Source: Pseudomonas oryzihabitans (GTDB lineage: Bacteria; Pseudomonadota; Gammaproteobacteria; Pseudomonadales; Pseudomonadaceae). Taken from it: a DNA stretch of 64,000 nt. Both the position numbers and the translations under genes were made by a program. The first letter of the stretch is position 1. Each line of letters opens with the position of its first letter. A model generated the notes under the pieces. That model was not told the origin of the DNA and did no database searches. It worked only from the letters and a program-made list of their open reading frames with translations. The stretch covers positions 372,001 through 436,000 of the forward strand of contig NZ_CP013987.1 in the NCBI RefSeq assembly GCF_001518815.1, written 5' to 3'. Below, one piece after another: positions 1 through 8,478 of this stretch.

Positions 1-767
1 GCACGGGCCTCGGCGAGCTGCCGCTGGCGGACTTCCTCGGCTTCGCGGGCCTGGCGGGCGAGGGTTTCCTCGATGGTCTTGAGCACCTTGTTGAGGGCTG
101 CCTGATCCTGCTCGCGGCTCTCGATCTCGCGACTTTTGTCGCGGTAGTCCGAGTTGATCTTGGCCAGCGCCGCCTGACGCTCCTTGCGCACCTCGGCCAG
201 GTCCGCCTGACGCTTCTCCAGGTCTTCGCGACGGGCGACCAGTTCGCTCTGCTCCTGCTGGATGCCCTGTTCCACGTCGCGCAATTCGCGCAGGGTGTCG
301 TTGAAGGCGGCCAGCTGATCCAGGCGGGTGCGATTGAGGTAGTTGTAGTAGGTGAGGGTGCGGCTGACCTTTTCCGGATGCTCCTGATTGAGCAACAGCT
401 TGAGGTATTCCTGGCGGCCACTCTGGTAGGCGGCGCGGACCTGCACGGCGATCAGCTTCTGTTGTTCAGCGCGAGACTGGTCGAGCTTCTGCTTGCGCCC
501 GTCCAGCTCTTGCAGCTTTTTTTCGCCACTCTCCAGCTGCTTCTGCAGCGAATCCACCTGCTTTTCCAGCTCGCCCATCTGGGTCTCGGTACTCTGCAGC
601 TGCTTTTGCACGCCAGACTTCTCGGCCTGCACCTGCTTGAGCACCTTCTGCATTTCCTGGATGTCCCGGCGGGCTTGCTCGATCTGCCGCTGGGTATCGG
701 CGCGGTCGTCGGCCAAGGCAGGAGCGAGAACGCTGGCGAAGAGGAGAAGGGCGAGAACACGGCGCAT
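1..767 (-). CDS. envC: Murein hydrolase activator EnvC, N-terminal part (runs off the window)
   Basis: This is a periplasmic EnvC-type protein; the family activates the amidases that split septal peptidoglycan during division. Translation from the ATG at 767 gives a basic N-terminus, a hydrophobic run and an Ala-Leu-Ala cleavage site near residue 20. About 230 residues of Gln/Glu/Lys-rich coiled coil follow, with the heptad pattern typical of EnvC. The C-terminal LytM/M23 domain expected from the family lies beyond base 1, so EnvC is inferred from the coiled-coil half only. Another secreted coiled-coil protein with an M23 domain is possible. The frame stays open to the window edge. Confidence 0.8.
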   Translation of the reverse strand, partial: MRRVLALLLFASVLAPALADDRADTQRQIEQARRDIQEMQKVLKQVQAEKSGVQKQLQSTETQMGELEKQVDSLQKQLESGEKKLQELDGRKQKLDQSRAEQQKLIAVQVRAAYQSGRQEYLKLLLNQEHPEKVSRTLTYYNYLNRTRLDQLAAFNDTLRELRDVEQGIQQEQSELVARREDLEKRQADLAEVRKERQAALAKINSDYRDKSREIESREQDQAALNKVLKTIEETLARQAREAEEVRQRQLAEAR

Positions 768-819
768 GCGAAGTCGTACGTTTCGAGGGCGAAGCGCCTA
801 GTATGCCCGTCACATCCGG

Positions 820-845
820 CAAAAAAAACGGCAAGGCACGCCGTT
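820..845 (-). terminator. Intrinsic terminator after the SDR gene
   Basis: Read on the minus strand, a 6-bp stem (AACGGC/GCCGTT) with a 7-nt loop is followed by eight T. It lies about 55 bp past the stop codon of the SDR gene and before envC, so the two genes are probably separate transcripts. Confidence 0.7.
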
Positions 846-900
846 CAGCGTTCACAGCCCGACCAGGCGGCCAGGCTGCGAACGAAGGGGCACTTCTACC

Positions 901-1512
901 TCAATAGCCAATTGTGAAACGGGTGCGATGGTGAGCGGGCCGTTCGACCTCGTCCAGCAGGGCCACGGCGAAGTCCTCGTAGGAGATCCGGCTGTCCCCG
1001 GCGGTGTCGAACAGCAGGGCATCGCGGCCCAGACGGAAATGACCGGTGCGCTCGCCAGGAGCGAAGACCATCTGCGGGCTGACGAAGACCCAGTCGAGGT
1101 CGCTGACCTCGCGGAGCGCTTCCAGAGTGGCGATGCCGGCACCGGCTTCGTGGCGATACTCCGCCGGAAAGGCCGGCGCATCGAAAAGGCGCGAGCCATC
1201 CGGCAGGCTGAGGCTGGCGGCGCCACCGACGATCAGCAGGCGCGGGATGCCCGCGGCTCGGGCGAAGTCGAGGAGGGCGGCCGGTGCCGTGTCGGCGAAT
1301 CTCAGACTGCTGAGCAATACTTCGCAACCGGCCAGGGCCTGGGCGGTTTCCGGTCTGGCGACATCGCCGGCAACCATGGTGAGGCCGGTCCGCGGAGCGA
1401 GTCGAGCGGGATCGCGCACCAGCGCGGTGACCTGATGGCCACGGGAAAGGGCTTCGTCGAGCAGGCGGCTGCCCACATTGCCGGTAGCGCCGAGCAGGGC
1501 GATGGAGGTCAT
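901..1512 (-). CDS. NAD(P)-binding SDR-like protein (NmrA/YwnB type)
   Basis: A 203-residue single-domain Rossmann protein of the atypical short-chain dehydrogenase group (NAD(P)H-binding, PF13460 type). The dinucleotide loop GATGNVG is at residues 8-14. There is no YxxxK catalytic pair, as in NmrA-like sensors and YwnB-type reductases. I chose the ATG at 1512 because AAGGAA lies about 8 nt upstream and the Rossmann strand begins directly after it; the frame also opens 20 codons earlier without a good ribosome site. The substrate cannot be told from sequence. It is monocistronic, with a terminator at 820-845. Confidence 0.75.
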   Translation of the reverse strand: MTSIALLGATGNVGSRLLDEALSRGHQVTALVRDPARLAPRTGLTMVAGDVARPETAQALAGCEVLLSSLRFADTAPAALLDFARAAGIPRLLIVGGAASLSLPDGSRLFDAPAFPAEYRHEAGAGIATLEALREVSDLDWVFVSPQMVFAPGERTGHFRLGRDALLFDTAGDSRISYEDFAVALLDEVERPAHHRTRFTIGY

Positions 1513-1694
1513 GGCGAGGTTCCTTGAAAATGACGGGAAGCCAAGCCTAGGCAGAGTCGCGAAAACCGCCAAGAAGGCAGCTTGAGGTGTGCTGGTTACC
1601 TGCCGATAACCCGCGGTCGTCGAGGGTATGGCGCTACCGGGGGGCTGTGTATACTGGCCGGCATTTTTAGCCCTTCTTGGATAGCTCTTTCATT

Positions 1695-2114
1695 ATGGAA
1701 TTTATCGGTCGGTTGGTCGAATTCGCCACCCATCATCCGCTGCTCGTCGCCGCCTTCCTGGCCATCGTCGCCCTGATGCTGTTCAACGAAACCCGTCGGG
1801 GCGGTCGCAGCCTGTCCACCGGCGAGCTCACCAACCTGCTCAACCGCGAGCAGGGTGTAGTCCTCGATATCCGTCCGAGCAAGGACTTCGCCGCCGGGCA
1901 TATCGTCGGCGCGTTGAACATCGCTCAGGAGAAAGTCGCCAGCAGCCTGTCTCTACTGGAGAAGCACAAGGCCAAGACCTTGATCGTGGTGGACAGCGCC
2001 GGCCAGCAAGCCGGTGCCGTGTGCGGCGATCTGCAGAAGGCCGGCTTCACCGCCGCTCGCCTGAACGGCGGCATCGCCACCTGGCGTGCAGAGAATCTGC
2101 CGCTGGTGAAGTGA
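1695..2114 (+). CDS. Membrane-anchored rhodanese-like protein lacking the catalytic cysteine
   Basis: 139 residues: one N-terminal membrane segment (about 15-31), then a rhodanese domain with the typical DIRPSKDFAAGHIVGALN start and a C-terminal GGIATW motif. The active-site loop, where Cys normally sits, reads DSAGQQAG (residues 100-107). The only Cys (110) is outside the loop, so sulfurtransferase activity is unlikely and a scaffolding role is more plausible. The ATG at 1695 is preferred; a TTG 18 nt upstream is also possible. The gene is the first of rhodanese-grxC-secB, an order familiar from pseudomonads, which suggests a link to thiol or envelope protein handling. Confidence 0.85.
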   Translation: MEFIGRLVEFATHHPLLVAAFLAIVALMLFNETRRGGRSLSTGELTNLLNREQGVVLDIRPSKDFAAGHIVGALNIAQEKVASSLSLLEKHKAKTLIVVDSAGQQAGAVCGDLQKAGFTAARLNGGIATWRAENLPLVK

Positions 2115-2154
2115 CCCCTAGCGTGGCCGCCCCATCGGCCACTGGAGACTGCGC

Positions 2155-2409
2155 ATGACCGACGTCGTCATCTATACCAGTGCCTGGTGCCCCTACTGCC
2201 ATCGTGCCAAGCACCTGCTCGATCGCAAGAACGTGGCCTACCGGGAGATCTCCGTCGACGGCCAGCCGGCGCTGCGCACCGAGATGGCCCGCAAGGCCGG
2301 CCGCACCAGCGTGCCGCAGATCTGGGTTGGCAGCACTCACGTCGGTGGTTGCGATGAGCTCTATGCCCTAGACCGAAGCGGGCGTCTCGACCCGCTGCTG
2401 TCCGCCTGA
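2155..2409 (+). CDS. grxC: Glutaredoxin 3
   Basis: 84 residues, the normal size for bacterial GrxC. The dithiol active site CPYC is at residues 12-15, followed by the glutaredoxin helix, the cis-proline segment TSVPQIW and the GGCDEL motif that helps bind glutathione. The protein uses glutathione to reduce disulfides in cytosolic proteins. It lies 40 bp after the rhodanese gene and 27 bp before secB, so the three genes probably share a transcript. Confidence 0.95.
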   Translation: MTDVVIYTSAWCPYCHRAKHLLDRKNVAYREISVDGQPALRTEMARKAGRTSVPQIWVGSTHVGGCDELYALDRSGRLDPLLSA

Positions 2410-2436
2410 CCAACACTCATAACTCAAGGCCCTACC

Positions 2437-2901
2437 ATGACCGATCAAGCCAACGGCGCCCAGGAAGACGGCGCTCAGTTCTCCCTTCAGCGCATCTACA
2501 TCCGCGACCTGTCGTTCGAGGCGCCCAAGAGCCCCGAGATCTTCCGCCAGGAGTGGCAGCCCAACGTCAACCTGGACCTGGCCACCCGTCAGAAGACCCT
2601 GGGCGACGACTTCCACGAAGTGGTGCTGACCCTGACCGTCACCGTCAAGAACAACGAAGAGACCGCCTTCATCGCCGAAGTGCAGCAAGGTGGCATCTTC
2701 CTGATCAAGGGCCTGGACGCCGCGTCCATGGCCCATGCCCTGGGCGCCTTCTGCCCCAACATCCTGTTCCCCTACGCCCGTGAGGCGCTGGACAACATGG
2801 TGGTACGTGGCTCCTTCCCCGCGCTGATGCTGCAGCCGGTGAACTTCGACGCCCTCTACGCCCAGGAACTGGCGCGCATGCAGACCGCTGGCGAAGCCTG
2901 A
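2437..2901 (+). CDS. secB: Protein-export chaperone SecB
   Basis: 154 residues, full family length. SecB is the tetrameric cytosolic chaperone that keeps preproteins unfolded and hands them to SecA. The N-terminal strand segment with the [10 protein letters not shown] motif, the conserved [10 protein letters not shown] stretch and the C-terminal PVNFDALY segment are all present. It is the last gene of the rhodanese-grxC-secB group and is followed by a GC-rich hairpin. Placement next to grxC is common in proteobacteria. Confidence 0.97.
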   Translation: MTDQANGAQEDGAQFSLQRIYIRDLSFEAPKSPEIFRQEWQPNVNLDLATRQKTLGDDFHEVVLTLTVTVKNNEETAFIAEVQQGGIFLIKGLDAASMAHALGAFCPNILFPYAREALDNMVVRGSFPALMLQPVNFDALYAQELARMQTAGEA

Positions 2902-2921
2902 TTGGCTCGCTGCGGTACCGG

Positions 2922-2943
2922 ACGCCCCTTGCGAGGGGCGTTC
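2922..2943 (+). terminator. Hairpin after secB
   Basis: An inverted repeat CGCCCCTT/GAGGGGCG with a very short loop, followed by a weak T-containing tail (TTCTG). It is placed as a terminator between secB and the convergent rarD gene. Confidence 0.5.
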
Positions 2944-2974
2944 TGCTGTCTGGCCCCGGGTCTTTTCGAGGGGG

Positions 2975-3895
2975 CTAGGCCTTGCCGGTCTCCCGCTCAC
3001 GCGCCTTTGCACTGGCTCTGAGCTTGCGGCTGGCACGCCAGAGATCGAAGCTGAACACCGCAAGGCCAGCCCAGATGCAGATAAAGGCGAACAGTCGCTC
3101 ACGGGGAAAAGGCTCGCCAAAGAGCCAGACCGCCTGGATCAACACCAGGGTCGGGGCGAGGTACTGCAGAAAGCCCAGGGTCGAATAGGGCAGCTTGCGC
3201 GCCGCGGCGTTGAAGCACAGCAGCGGTATCAGGGTGACGGGACCGGCCAGCACGATCAGCAGGCCCAGGGACGACTGCCAGACCTCCGCCTGCAGGCTTA
3301 CGCCCGGGGTCAGCAGCGGCAGCGCGATCAGGGCGATCGGCACCAGCATCCAGCTTTCCACCACCATGCCCGGCAGCGCAGCCACGGGCGTCTGTCGCCG
3401 CACCAGGCCATAGAAGGCGAAGCTCAGAGCCAAGGCTAGCGACACCCAGGGCAGTTGCCCAAGGGTCCACAGCTGCTGGGCCACACCCAGCACCGCCAGG
3501 CCCACGGCGATCCACTGCAGCGGGCGCAGCCGCTCGCCAAGGATCACCAGGGCGAGCAGGATGTTGACCAGCGGGTTGATGTAGTAGCCCAGGCTGGCCT
3601 CGACCACATGGGCGTTATTGACCGCCCAGATGTAGACCAGCCAGTTGCAGGCCACCAGCGCGCCGGACACGGCCAGCCAAAACAGCCGCCGGGGATGGGC
3701 GCGCAATTCCGCCCACCAGCCGCGATGGCGCCAGACCACCAGCAGCAGCGCGCTGAACAGGGCGGACCAAAGGATGCGCTGGAACAGGATCTCGGTCGCC
3801 GGTAGGGCCGCCAGCAGTTTGAAGAACAATGGAAACAAGCCCCACAGCACATAGGCGGTGAGGCCCAGGGCATAACCCTGGCGCAAGGCAGACAT
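2975..3895 (-). CDS. rarD: EamA/DMT-family transporter RarD
   Basis: 306 residues with about ten hydrophobic segments, the drug/metabolite transporter layout with two EamA halves. The N-terminal LWGLFPLFFK stretch and the internal PLVNILLALVILGERLRPLQW segment (the first 20 residues of the second helix hairpin region) are typical of the RarD subfamily. RarD proteins are often annotated as chloramphenicol-sensitivity proteins, but their substrate is unknown. The start at 3895 has TAAGGAT about 6 nt upstream. It is convergent with secB and appears monocistronic. Confidence 0.88.
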   Translation of the reverse strand: MSALRQGYALGLTAYVLWGLFPLFFKLLAALPATEILFQRILWSALFSALLLVVWRHRGWWAELRAHPRRLFWLAVSGALVACNWLVYIWAVNNAHVVEASLGYYINPLVNILLALVILGERLRPLQWIAVGLAVLGVAQQLWTLGQLPWVSLALALSFAFYGLVRRQTPVAALPGMVVESWMLVPIALIALPLLTPGVSLQAEVWQSSLGLLIVLAGPVTLIPLLCFNAAARKLPYSTLGFLQYLAPTLVLIQAVWLFGEPFPRERLFAFICIWAGLAVFSFDLWRASRKLRASAKARERETGKA

Positions 3896-4238
3896 GAGAA
3901 ATCCTTAGGCAGGCAACTTTCTTGTCCGGGCAGGATAGCTCAAGGGGCGGCGGGATGTGGGCGTGAGTGGCGCTCCCTGTCGTCATTCCTGAGCAGGCTG
4001 GCATCCCGTAACCGCGATCGTGGCAGTGCGCCGATGCGACCGCTTCGCAGGCCACAGGCATTGTTTGATCGCGGCCATGGGCCGCTCCTACGCATCAGGT
4101 TGCTGTAGGAGTGGCCCATGGCCGCGATCAGTGTTGTAGCGTGGAAAACGGCGCAGCCTTTTCCACTGAAGAGTTCATCGCGGGGCCTACCCTTGCCCCT
4201 GCCCTCTCCCGAGGGAGAGAGGTATTCGAGTGCCCAGG
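3896..4238. other. 343-bp intergenic region with a REP pair
   Basis: No convincing gene. The region is the promoter side of rarD and the 3' side of srkA. It holds an almost perfect inverted pair of 25-nt repeats (4067-4129) and a C/G-rich hairpin CCTCTCCC/GGGAGAG near 4205-4220. Both are of the dispersed extragenic kind common in pseudomonads. Confidence 0.7.
4067..4129. repeat. REP-like inverted pair (BIME)
   Basis: Arm 4067-4091 and arm 4105-4129 are reverse complements over 25 nt with one mismatch, separated by 13 nt. Each arm contains GTAGGAG and GGCCATGGCCGC-type cores, which resemble the GTAGGAGCGG...CCGCGA repetitive extragenic palindromes of Pseudomonas (established knowledge). It probably folds into a large cruciform or RNA hairpin at the rarD/srkA border. 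Confidence 0.75.
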
Positions 4239-5213
4239 CTAGAACAGCCGCAGCGGCGCCTCGTCCAGGGCGGCGCGTTGCTCGCGCAGGGTGAGGATCT
4301 GGTCACCCCAGTAGCGTTCGCTGCCGAACCAGGGAAAGCTCTTGGGAAAGGCCGGATCGTCCCAGCGGCGCGCCAGCCAGGCGCTGTAGTGCATCAGGCG
4401 CAGGGTACGCAGCCCCTCGATCAGGGCCAGTTCGCGCGGCTGGAAGTCATGGAATTCCTCATAGCCGTCCATGAGTTCGGACAGCTGTGTCAGCCGCTCC
4501 TGGCGATCGCCGGCCAGGAGCATCCAGAGATCTTGCATGGCCGGGCCATGGCGGCAGTCGTCGAGGTCGACGATATGGTAGGCCTCATCGCGACAGAGCA
4601 GGTTGCCCGGGTGGCAGTCGCCGTGCAGGCGGATGACGTCGTAGCTGACGCTCTCGAAGAGTTCGTCGAGGCGCAAGAGCAGGTCGCGCGCCACGGATTC
4701 ATAGGCGGGCAGCAGGCTCTTGGGAATGAAGTCGCCGGTGAGCAGGGTGTCCAGGGAGGCATGGCCGTAGCCCTGGACGTCCAGCGTCTCGCGGTGCTGG
4801 AAGGGCCGGCTGGCACCCACCGCATGCAGGCGGCCGAGCAGCTGGCCCAGACGATGCAACTGGTTGAGATCGCCTGGCTCCGGCGCGCGACCGCCACGGC
4901 GGGGAAAGAGTGCGAAGCGAAAGCCGGCATGGGTGAACAGCGTCTGGCCGTCGCGCTGCAAGGGTGCGACCACGGGCACCTCGCGCTCTTCCAGTTCGGC
5001 GGAAAAGGCGTGCTCTTCGAGAATGGCGGCATCCGTCCAACGATCCGGACGGTAGAACTTGGCAATCAGCGGGGTCTCGGCTTCGATGCCGATCTGATAG
5101 ACGCGATTCTCGTAGCTGTTGAGGGCCAGCACCCGGGCATCGCTGAGATAGCCCAGGCTTTCGATGGCGTCGATGACGAGGTCGGGACTCAGATTTTCGA
5201 ACGGATGAGACAT
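4239..5213 (-). CDS. srkA: Stress-response serine/threonine kinase SrkA (YihE/RdoA)
   Basis: 324 residues from the ATG at 5213, close to the 328 of E. coli SrkA. It is a choline-kinase-fold protein kinase; the family phosphorylates Ser/Thr and counteracts stress-induced death. Visible motifs are NSYENRVYQ near residue 32, the lysine in AKFYRPDRW, the catalytic loop HGDCHPGN at about 197-204 and the metal-binding VDLDD at about 215-219. The ATG at 5213 follows GAGGAG by about 7 nt and is preferred over an in-frame GTG six codons upstream. In E. coli srkA precedes dsbA; here no dsbA is adjacent. Confidence 0.92.
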   Translation of the reverse strand: MSHPFENLSPDLVIDAIESLGYLSDARVLALNSYENRVYQIGIEAETPLIAKFYRPDRWTDAAILEEHAFSAELEEREVPVVAPLQRDGQTLFTHAGFRFALFPRRGGRAPEPGDLNQLHRLGQLLGRLHAVGASRPFQHRETLDVQGYGHASLDTLLTGDFIPKSLLPAYESVARDLLLRLDELFESVSYDVIRLHGDCHPGNLLCRDEAYHIVDLDDCRHGPAMQDLWMLLAGDRQERLTQLSELMDGYEEFHDFQPRELALIEGLRTLRLMHYSAWLARRWDDPAFPKSFPWFGSERYWGDQILTLREQRAALDEAPLRLF

Positions 5214-5323
5214 GGCGCGCTCCTCGGTCACGGGGGACGATGGCGATTGCCACCCTGCATCCGAGAGATGCTAGCGCATGCCCGAGCCCCTTGGCGAAGG
5301 CTCGAGCGCTATCCGCTCGCCGG

Positions 5324-7207
5324 TCAGGCGCCTATCACCCCGCCGTCTTCCCGGGTGATGACCATCACCGAGGAGCGGGGCTGACCATCCGGTCGTTGCT
5401 CCGGGAACTGGGAGCCGCCTTCCTCGCCGGGGTGCTGGATGCCGACGAACATGGTCTTGTAGTCCGGCGAGAAGGCCAGACCCGTGACCTCGCACCCGAC
5501 CGGGCCGACCAGGAAGCGGCGCATCTCGCCACTGCGCGGATCGGCGCAGAGCATCTGGTTGTTGCCCATGCCCTCGTAGTCGCCCTTGTTGCTGTACTTG
5601 CCGTCGGTGAGTACCCAGAGCCGGCCGGCGGCGTCGAAGCCCAGGCCGTCAGGACTGTTGAACATGTTCTCGGCGTTGATCTGCGGGGAGCCGGCTTCGG
5701 GCGTGCCCGGATGCACCTTGGGGTTGCCGGCGATGACGAACAGGTCCCAGTCGAAGGCCAGGGCATCGTCACCGCTCTCGCGCCAGCGCACGATCTGCCC
5801 ATAGCGGTTGTTGGCGCGGGGATTGGGGCCGCCTACCGGCATGCCGTCCTCGCCGCGCTTGGTGTTGTTGGTCAGGGTGCAATAGACCTGGCCGTCCTTG
5901 GGGCTGACGGCGATCCATTCGGGGCGGTCCATGCGCGTAGCGCCGACCTGGCTGCCGGCCTGGCGGGCATGGATGAGCACCTCGGCCTGGCTGGCGAAGC
6001 CATTGGCGGCTGTCAGGCCGTGCTCGCCGTGCACCAACGGCAACCACTGGCCGCGACCCTTGGGTCGGTTGGGGTCGCGGTCGCCTTCGTCGAAGCGGGC
6101 GACGTAAAGAGTGCCGTGATCGAGCAGGTCGCGATTGGCCTTGGGATCGTCCTGCAGGCGGTCGCGGCTGACGAACTTGTAGATGAACTCGCCGCGTTCG
6201 TCGTCGCCCATGTAGACCACCACACGGCCGTCGCGGGTGCGGGTGAGGGCGGCGTTCTCGTGCTTGAAGCGACCCAGGGCGGTGCGCTTGACCGGCTTGC
6301 GCTGGGGATCGAAGGGATCGATCTCGGTGATCCAGCCGTGGCGGTTGAGTTCGTTGGGATTCTGCGCCAGGTCGAAGCGATCGTCGTGCAGGTGCCAGTC
6401 GTTCTCCACGCTGGCGTGCTTGACGCTGTAGCGCTTCTGGGCCGCATCGAATTTCAGGTTGGCGTCGCGGCTGCCAAAGACGTCGGTGAAGTTCTCTTCG
6501 CAGGTCAGGTAGGTGTGCCAGGGGGTGGCGCCGCTGGAGCAGTTCTGGAAGGTACCCAGTACTTCGCGTCCGGCCGGGTCGGCGGCGGTCTTGAGCAGGT
6601 CGTGGCCAACAGCCGGACCGCTGACGGCGATGGGCGTATTGCCATGCACCCGGCGGTTGTAGGGCGAGCCCTGGACGAAGTGCCATTGGCCATCCACGCG
6701 CTTCACCTCGATCACCGAGACGCCCTCGGCGGCCTGGGCCTTGCGGGTGTCTTCCAGGGACTTGGGCGGGGTGCCGTGGCTGAGCAGGTAGCGGTAGTTG
6801 GTGTATTCGTTGTTGATCGCCATCAGCGCCCGGTCCGGATCGTCCGGGAAGGGAAAGAAGGCCATACCATCGTTGTTGTCGCCGAACTGCACGGCCTGGT
6901 CGGCGGCGCCGGGGCTGCCATCGGGGTGGAAAGCCGGGCCATTGGTGTGCAGCGGCTGGCCCCAGCTGATGAGCACGCTGGCGCGATAGCCGGGCGGCAC
7001 CACCAGGGTGTCGGCGGTGGAAGCCGGGATGTTGGCGAAGCCGATCAGGGGATTGCCCGTGGCCTCGCTGACGGCATCGGCCAGGGCGCTCCGCCCGAGC
7101 AGGCCACCGCCGAGGAACATGGCGGCTCCCGCCAGGGCGCCAGCGCCAATGAAGCGTCGACGGCTGAGATGGACAAGGCGTTCGAGATCGGTCTGTTCGT
7201 TGTGCAT
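5324..7207 (-). CDS. PhoX-family alkaline phosphatase, Tat-exported
   Basis: 627 residues of the PhoX/DUF839 family: calcium- and iron-dependent beta-propeller phosphatases that release phosphate from organic esters outside the cytoplasm. The N-terminus has the twin-arginine motif SRRRFIG at residues 15-21 followed by a hydrophobic, Gly/Ala-rich segment ending at ALA, so folded export by Tat is expected. The family motifs RALMAINNEYTNYRY, GGATPWHTYLTCEENF-like (here SSGATPWHTYLTCEEN) and ADPRSGEMRRF are present. A candidate Pho box (7253-7270) lies 46-63 bp upstream of the start and suggests PhoB control. The family assignment is firm; the exact paralogue is not resolved. Confidence 0.88.
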   Translation of the reverse strand: MHNEQTDLERLVHLSRRRFIGAGALAGAAMFLGGGLLGRSALADAVSEATGNPLIGFANIPASTADTLVVPPGYRASVLISWGQPLHTNGPAFHPDGSPGAADQAVQFGDNNDGMAFFPFPDDPDRALMAINNEYTNYRYLLSHGTPPKSLEDTRKAQAAEGVSVIEVKRVDGQWHFVQGSPYNRRVHGNTPIAVSGPAVGHDLLKTAADPAGREVLGTFQNCSSGATPWHTYLTCEENFTDVFGSRDANLKFDAAQKRYSVKHASVENDWHLHDDRFDLAQNPNELNRHGWITEIDPFDPQRKPVKRTALGRFKHENAALTRTRDGRVVVYMGDDERGEFIYKFVSRDRLQDDPKANRDLLDHGTLYVARFDEGDRDPNRPKGRGQWLPLVHGEHGLTAANGFASQAEVLIHARQAGSQVGATRMDRPEWIAVSPKDGQVYCTLTNNTKRGEDGMPVGGPNPRANNRYGQIVRWRESGDDALAFDWDLFVIAGNPKVHPGTPEAGSPQINAENMFNSPDGLGFDAAGRLWVLTDGKYSNKGDYEGMGNNQMLCADPRSGEMRRFLVGPVGCEVTGLAFSPDYKTMFVGIQHPGEEGGSQFPEQRPDGQPRSSVMVITREDGGVIGA

Positions 7208-7252
7208 GTTGATGGCTCCCTCACGGTGTGCAGGCGAGGCTAGTCAGGCTAA

Positions 7253-7270
7253 ATGACGTTTTGGTGACAG
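7253..7270 (-). promoter_or_regulatory. Candidate Pho box of the phoX-like gene
   Basis: On the minus strand: CTGTCAC-CAAA-ACGTCAT, two heptamers starting 11 bp apart as in the PhoB consensus CTGTCAT-N4-CTGTCAT (6/7 and 5/7 matches). A TAGCCT hexamer begins 10 bp downstream, where the -10 of a PhoB-activated promoter belongs. Confidence 0.6.
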
Positions 7271-7273
7271 CCG

Positions 7274-8011
7274 CTAGTCGCCGGGTGGTGGTGTCCGCGC
7301 CAGGCAATAGACGTCGACCCGCCTGGCGCCAGCGCGCTTGAGCAGGCGTGCCAGGCTATCGGCAGTGGCGCCGGTGGTCAGGACGTCGTCTACCAGTGCC
7401 ACATGGCGACCCTCCAGCGCAGCGTCTTTCACCAGGGCGAAGGCCTGCTTGAGATTGCGCCGTCGCTCGCTGGCGCTCAGCCCTTGCTGGCTGTGGTGTT
7501 CCTGAACCCGCTGCAGCAGCTCGACCTCGACCGGCAGGTGCAGGGTCTTGCCGAGCCAGCCGGCCAGCAGGGCGGCCTGGTTGAAGCCGCGCTGGCGCAG
7601 GCGCAGGGGAGAAAGAGGTACTGGCAGCAACAGCTCCGGGCGTGGCTGGCCCTCGTCGAACAGATGCTGCAGATGCCGCGCCAGCAGCGCCCCGGCCAGG
7701 CGACCGAGGCTGCCTTGGTCACGATGCTTGAATCTGTTGATCAGGGTGTCGACCGGAAAGGCATAGCGCCAGGGGGGCAGCACCTGGTCGAAGGCCGGTG
7801 GCCTGGCCAGGCAGCTGCCGCACAGCAGGCCGTCCACCGGCAGTGGCAGGGCGCAGCACCGGCAATGAGGGCCGAGCCAGGGCAATTCGCTGTCGCAGCC
7901 TTCGCACAGCGGCAGTCCGGCAGGTAGCCAGCGGGCGCAGAGGGCGCAACTGGTGCCAGGCTGCAGGCGTTGCCACTGGCGCTTCAGGGTGTGGGAGAAA
8001 GGAAGGGTCAT
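7274..8011 (-). CDS. comF: ComF family protein (amidophosphoribosyltransferase-like)
   Basis: 245 residues. The N-terminal half is a double zinc-ribbon with CxxC pairs (C22/C25, C36/C39 and more around 50-66). The C-terminal half is a phosphoribosyltransferase fold with the PRPP loop VALVDDVLTTGAT near 204-216. ComF proteins are needed for uptake of transforming DNA in naturally competent bacteria, probably at the inner membrane; in pseudomonads the same gene (often called gntX) is widespread and its role is unproven. It is upstream of phoX but separated by the Pho box, so phoX likely has its own promoter. Confidence 0.88.
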   Translation of the reverse strand: MTLPFSHTLKRQWQRLQPGTSCALCARWLPAGLPLCEGCDSELPWLGPHCRCCALPLPVDGLLCGSCLARPPAFDQVLPPWRYAFPVDTLINRFKHRDQGSLGRLAGALLARHLQHLFDEGQPRPELLLPVPLSPLRLRQRGFNQAALLAGWLGKTLHLPVEVELLQRVQEHHSQQGLSASERRRNLKQAFALVKDAALEGRHVALVDDVLTTGATADSLARLLKRAGARRVDVYCLARTPPPGD

Positions 8012-8069
8012 GGCGGCATCCGTGCCGATCGAGAGCCCTACTGTGCCAGGCAGCGGGCCTGGCGACCAG

Positions 8070-8366
8070 TCAGCCGCGAATCAGCCAGCCCATCACCATC
8101 AGGCCCAGGATCAGCCAGATGACGCCGCCCACTATCGAGCGGGCCATGAAGGCTCGCACCGCGGCGTAGAGCAGCAACAGGCCGACGGCCAGGACCACGA
8201 AGCTGATATAGGAGTCGTCCATGCCGATGGAGCGCGCCATGCCATGGAGGAAGTCATGCACGGCATCGGCGATGCCGCCCAGGACCGAGCCGAACAGGTC
8301 GATGATGAAACGGATGACTTGGCCGAGCGCCGCGCCGAGCCAGTCGAAGAAGCCTTCAGTACGCAT
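8070..8366 (-). CDS. Small membrane protein of unknown function
   Basis: 98 residues from the ATG at 8366. Two or three hydrophobic segments: a mildly amphipathic N-terminal third (WLGAALGQVIRFIIDLFGSV) and two strong helices in the last 45 residues. I do not recognise a named family. The same frame stays open upstream over the start of the neighbouring hydrolase gene, but the composition there is shadow-like. It lies 58 bp upstream of comF on the same strand and is divergent from the hydrolase at 8479. Confidence 0.65.
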   Translation of the reverse strand: MRTEGFFDWLGAALGQVIRFIIDLFGSVLGGIADAVHDFLHGMARSIGMDDSYISFVVLAVGLLLLYAAVRAFMARSIVGGVIWLILGLMVMGWLIRG

Positions 8367-8478
8367 GGATGTTTCCAGATCCTTGGCAATGTCCCTTGGA
8401 ACCCGCGAAGCCCGCCGGGTTCGCTGGTGATCCGCGCTACACTGCGCGTTTTCCGCAGTGTCTCTCAAGTTCTTAGTG

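Noticed and set aside
378-917. Leu-rich 179-codon plus-strand frame at the left edge
   Set aside because: Antisense of the EnvC coiled coil; Gln/Glu codons read backwards give Leu-rich runs.
5240-7243. 667-codon plus-strand open frame
   Set aside because: It is the antisense shadow of the PhoX gene; low-complexity Val/Gly/Ala/Glu composition and no domain, whereas the minus strand encodes a complete phosphatase with a Tat signal.
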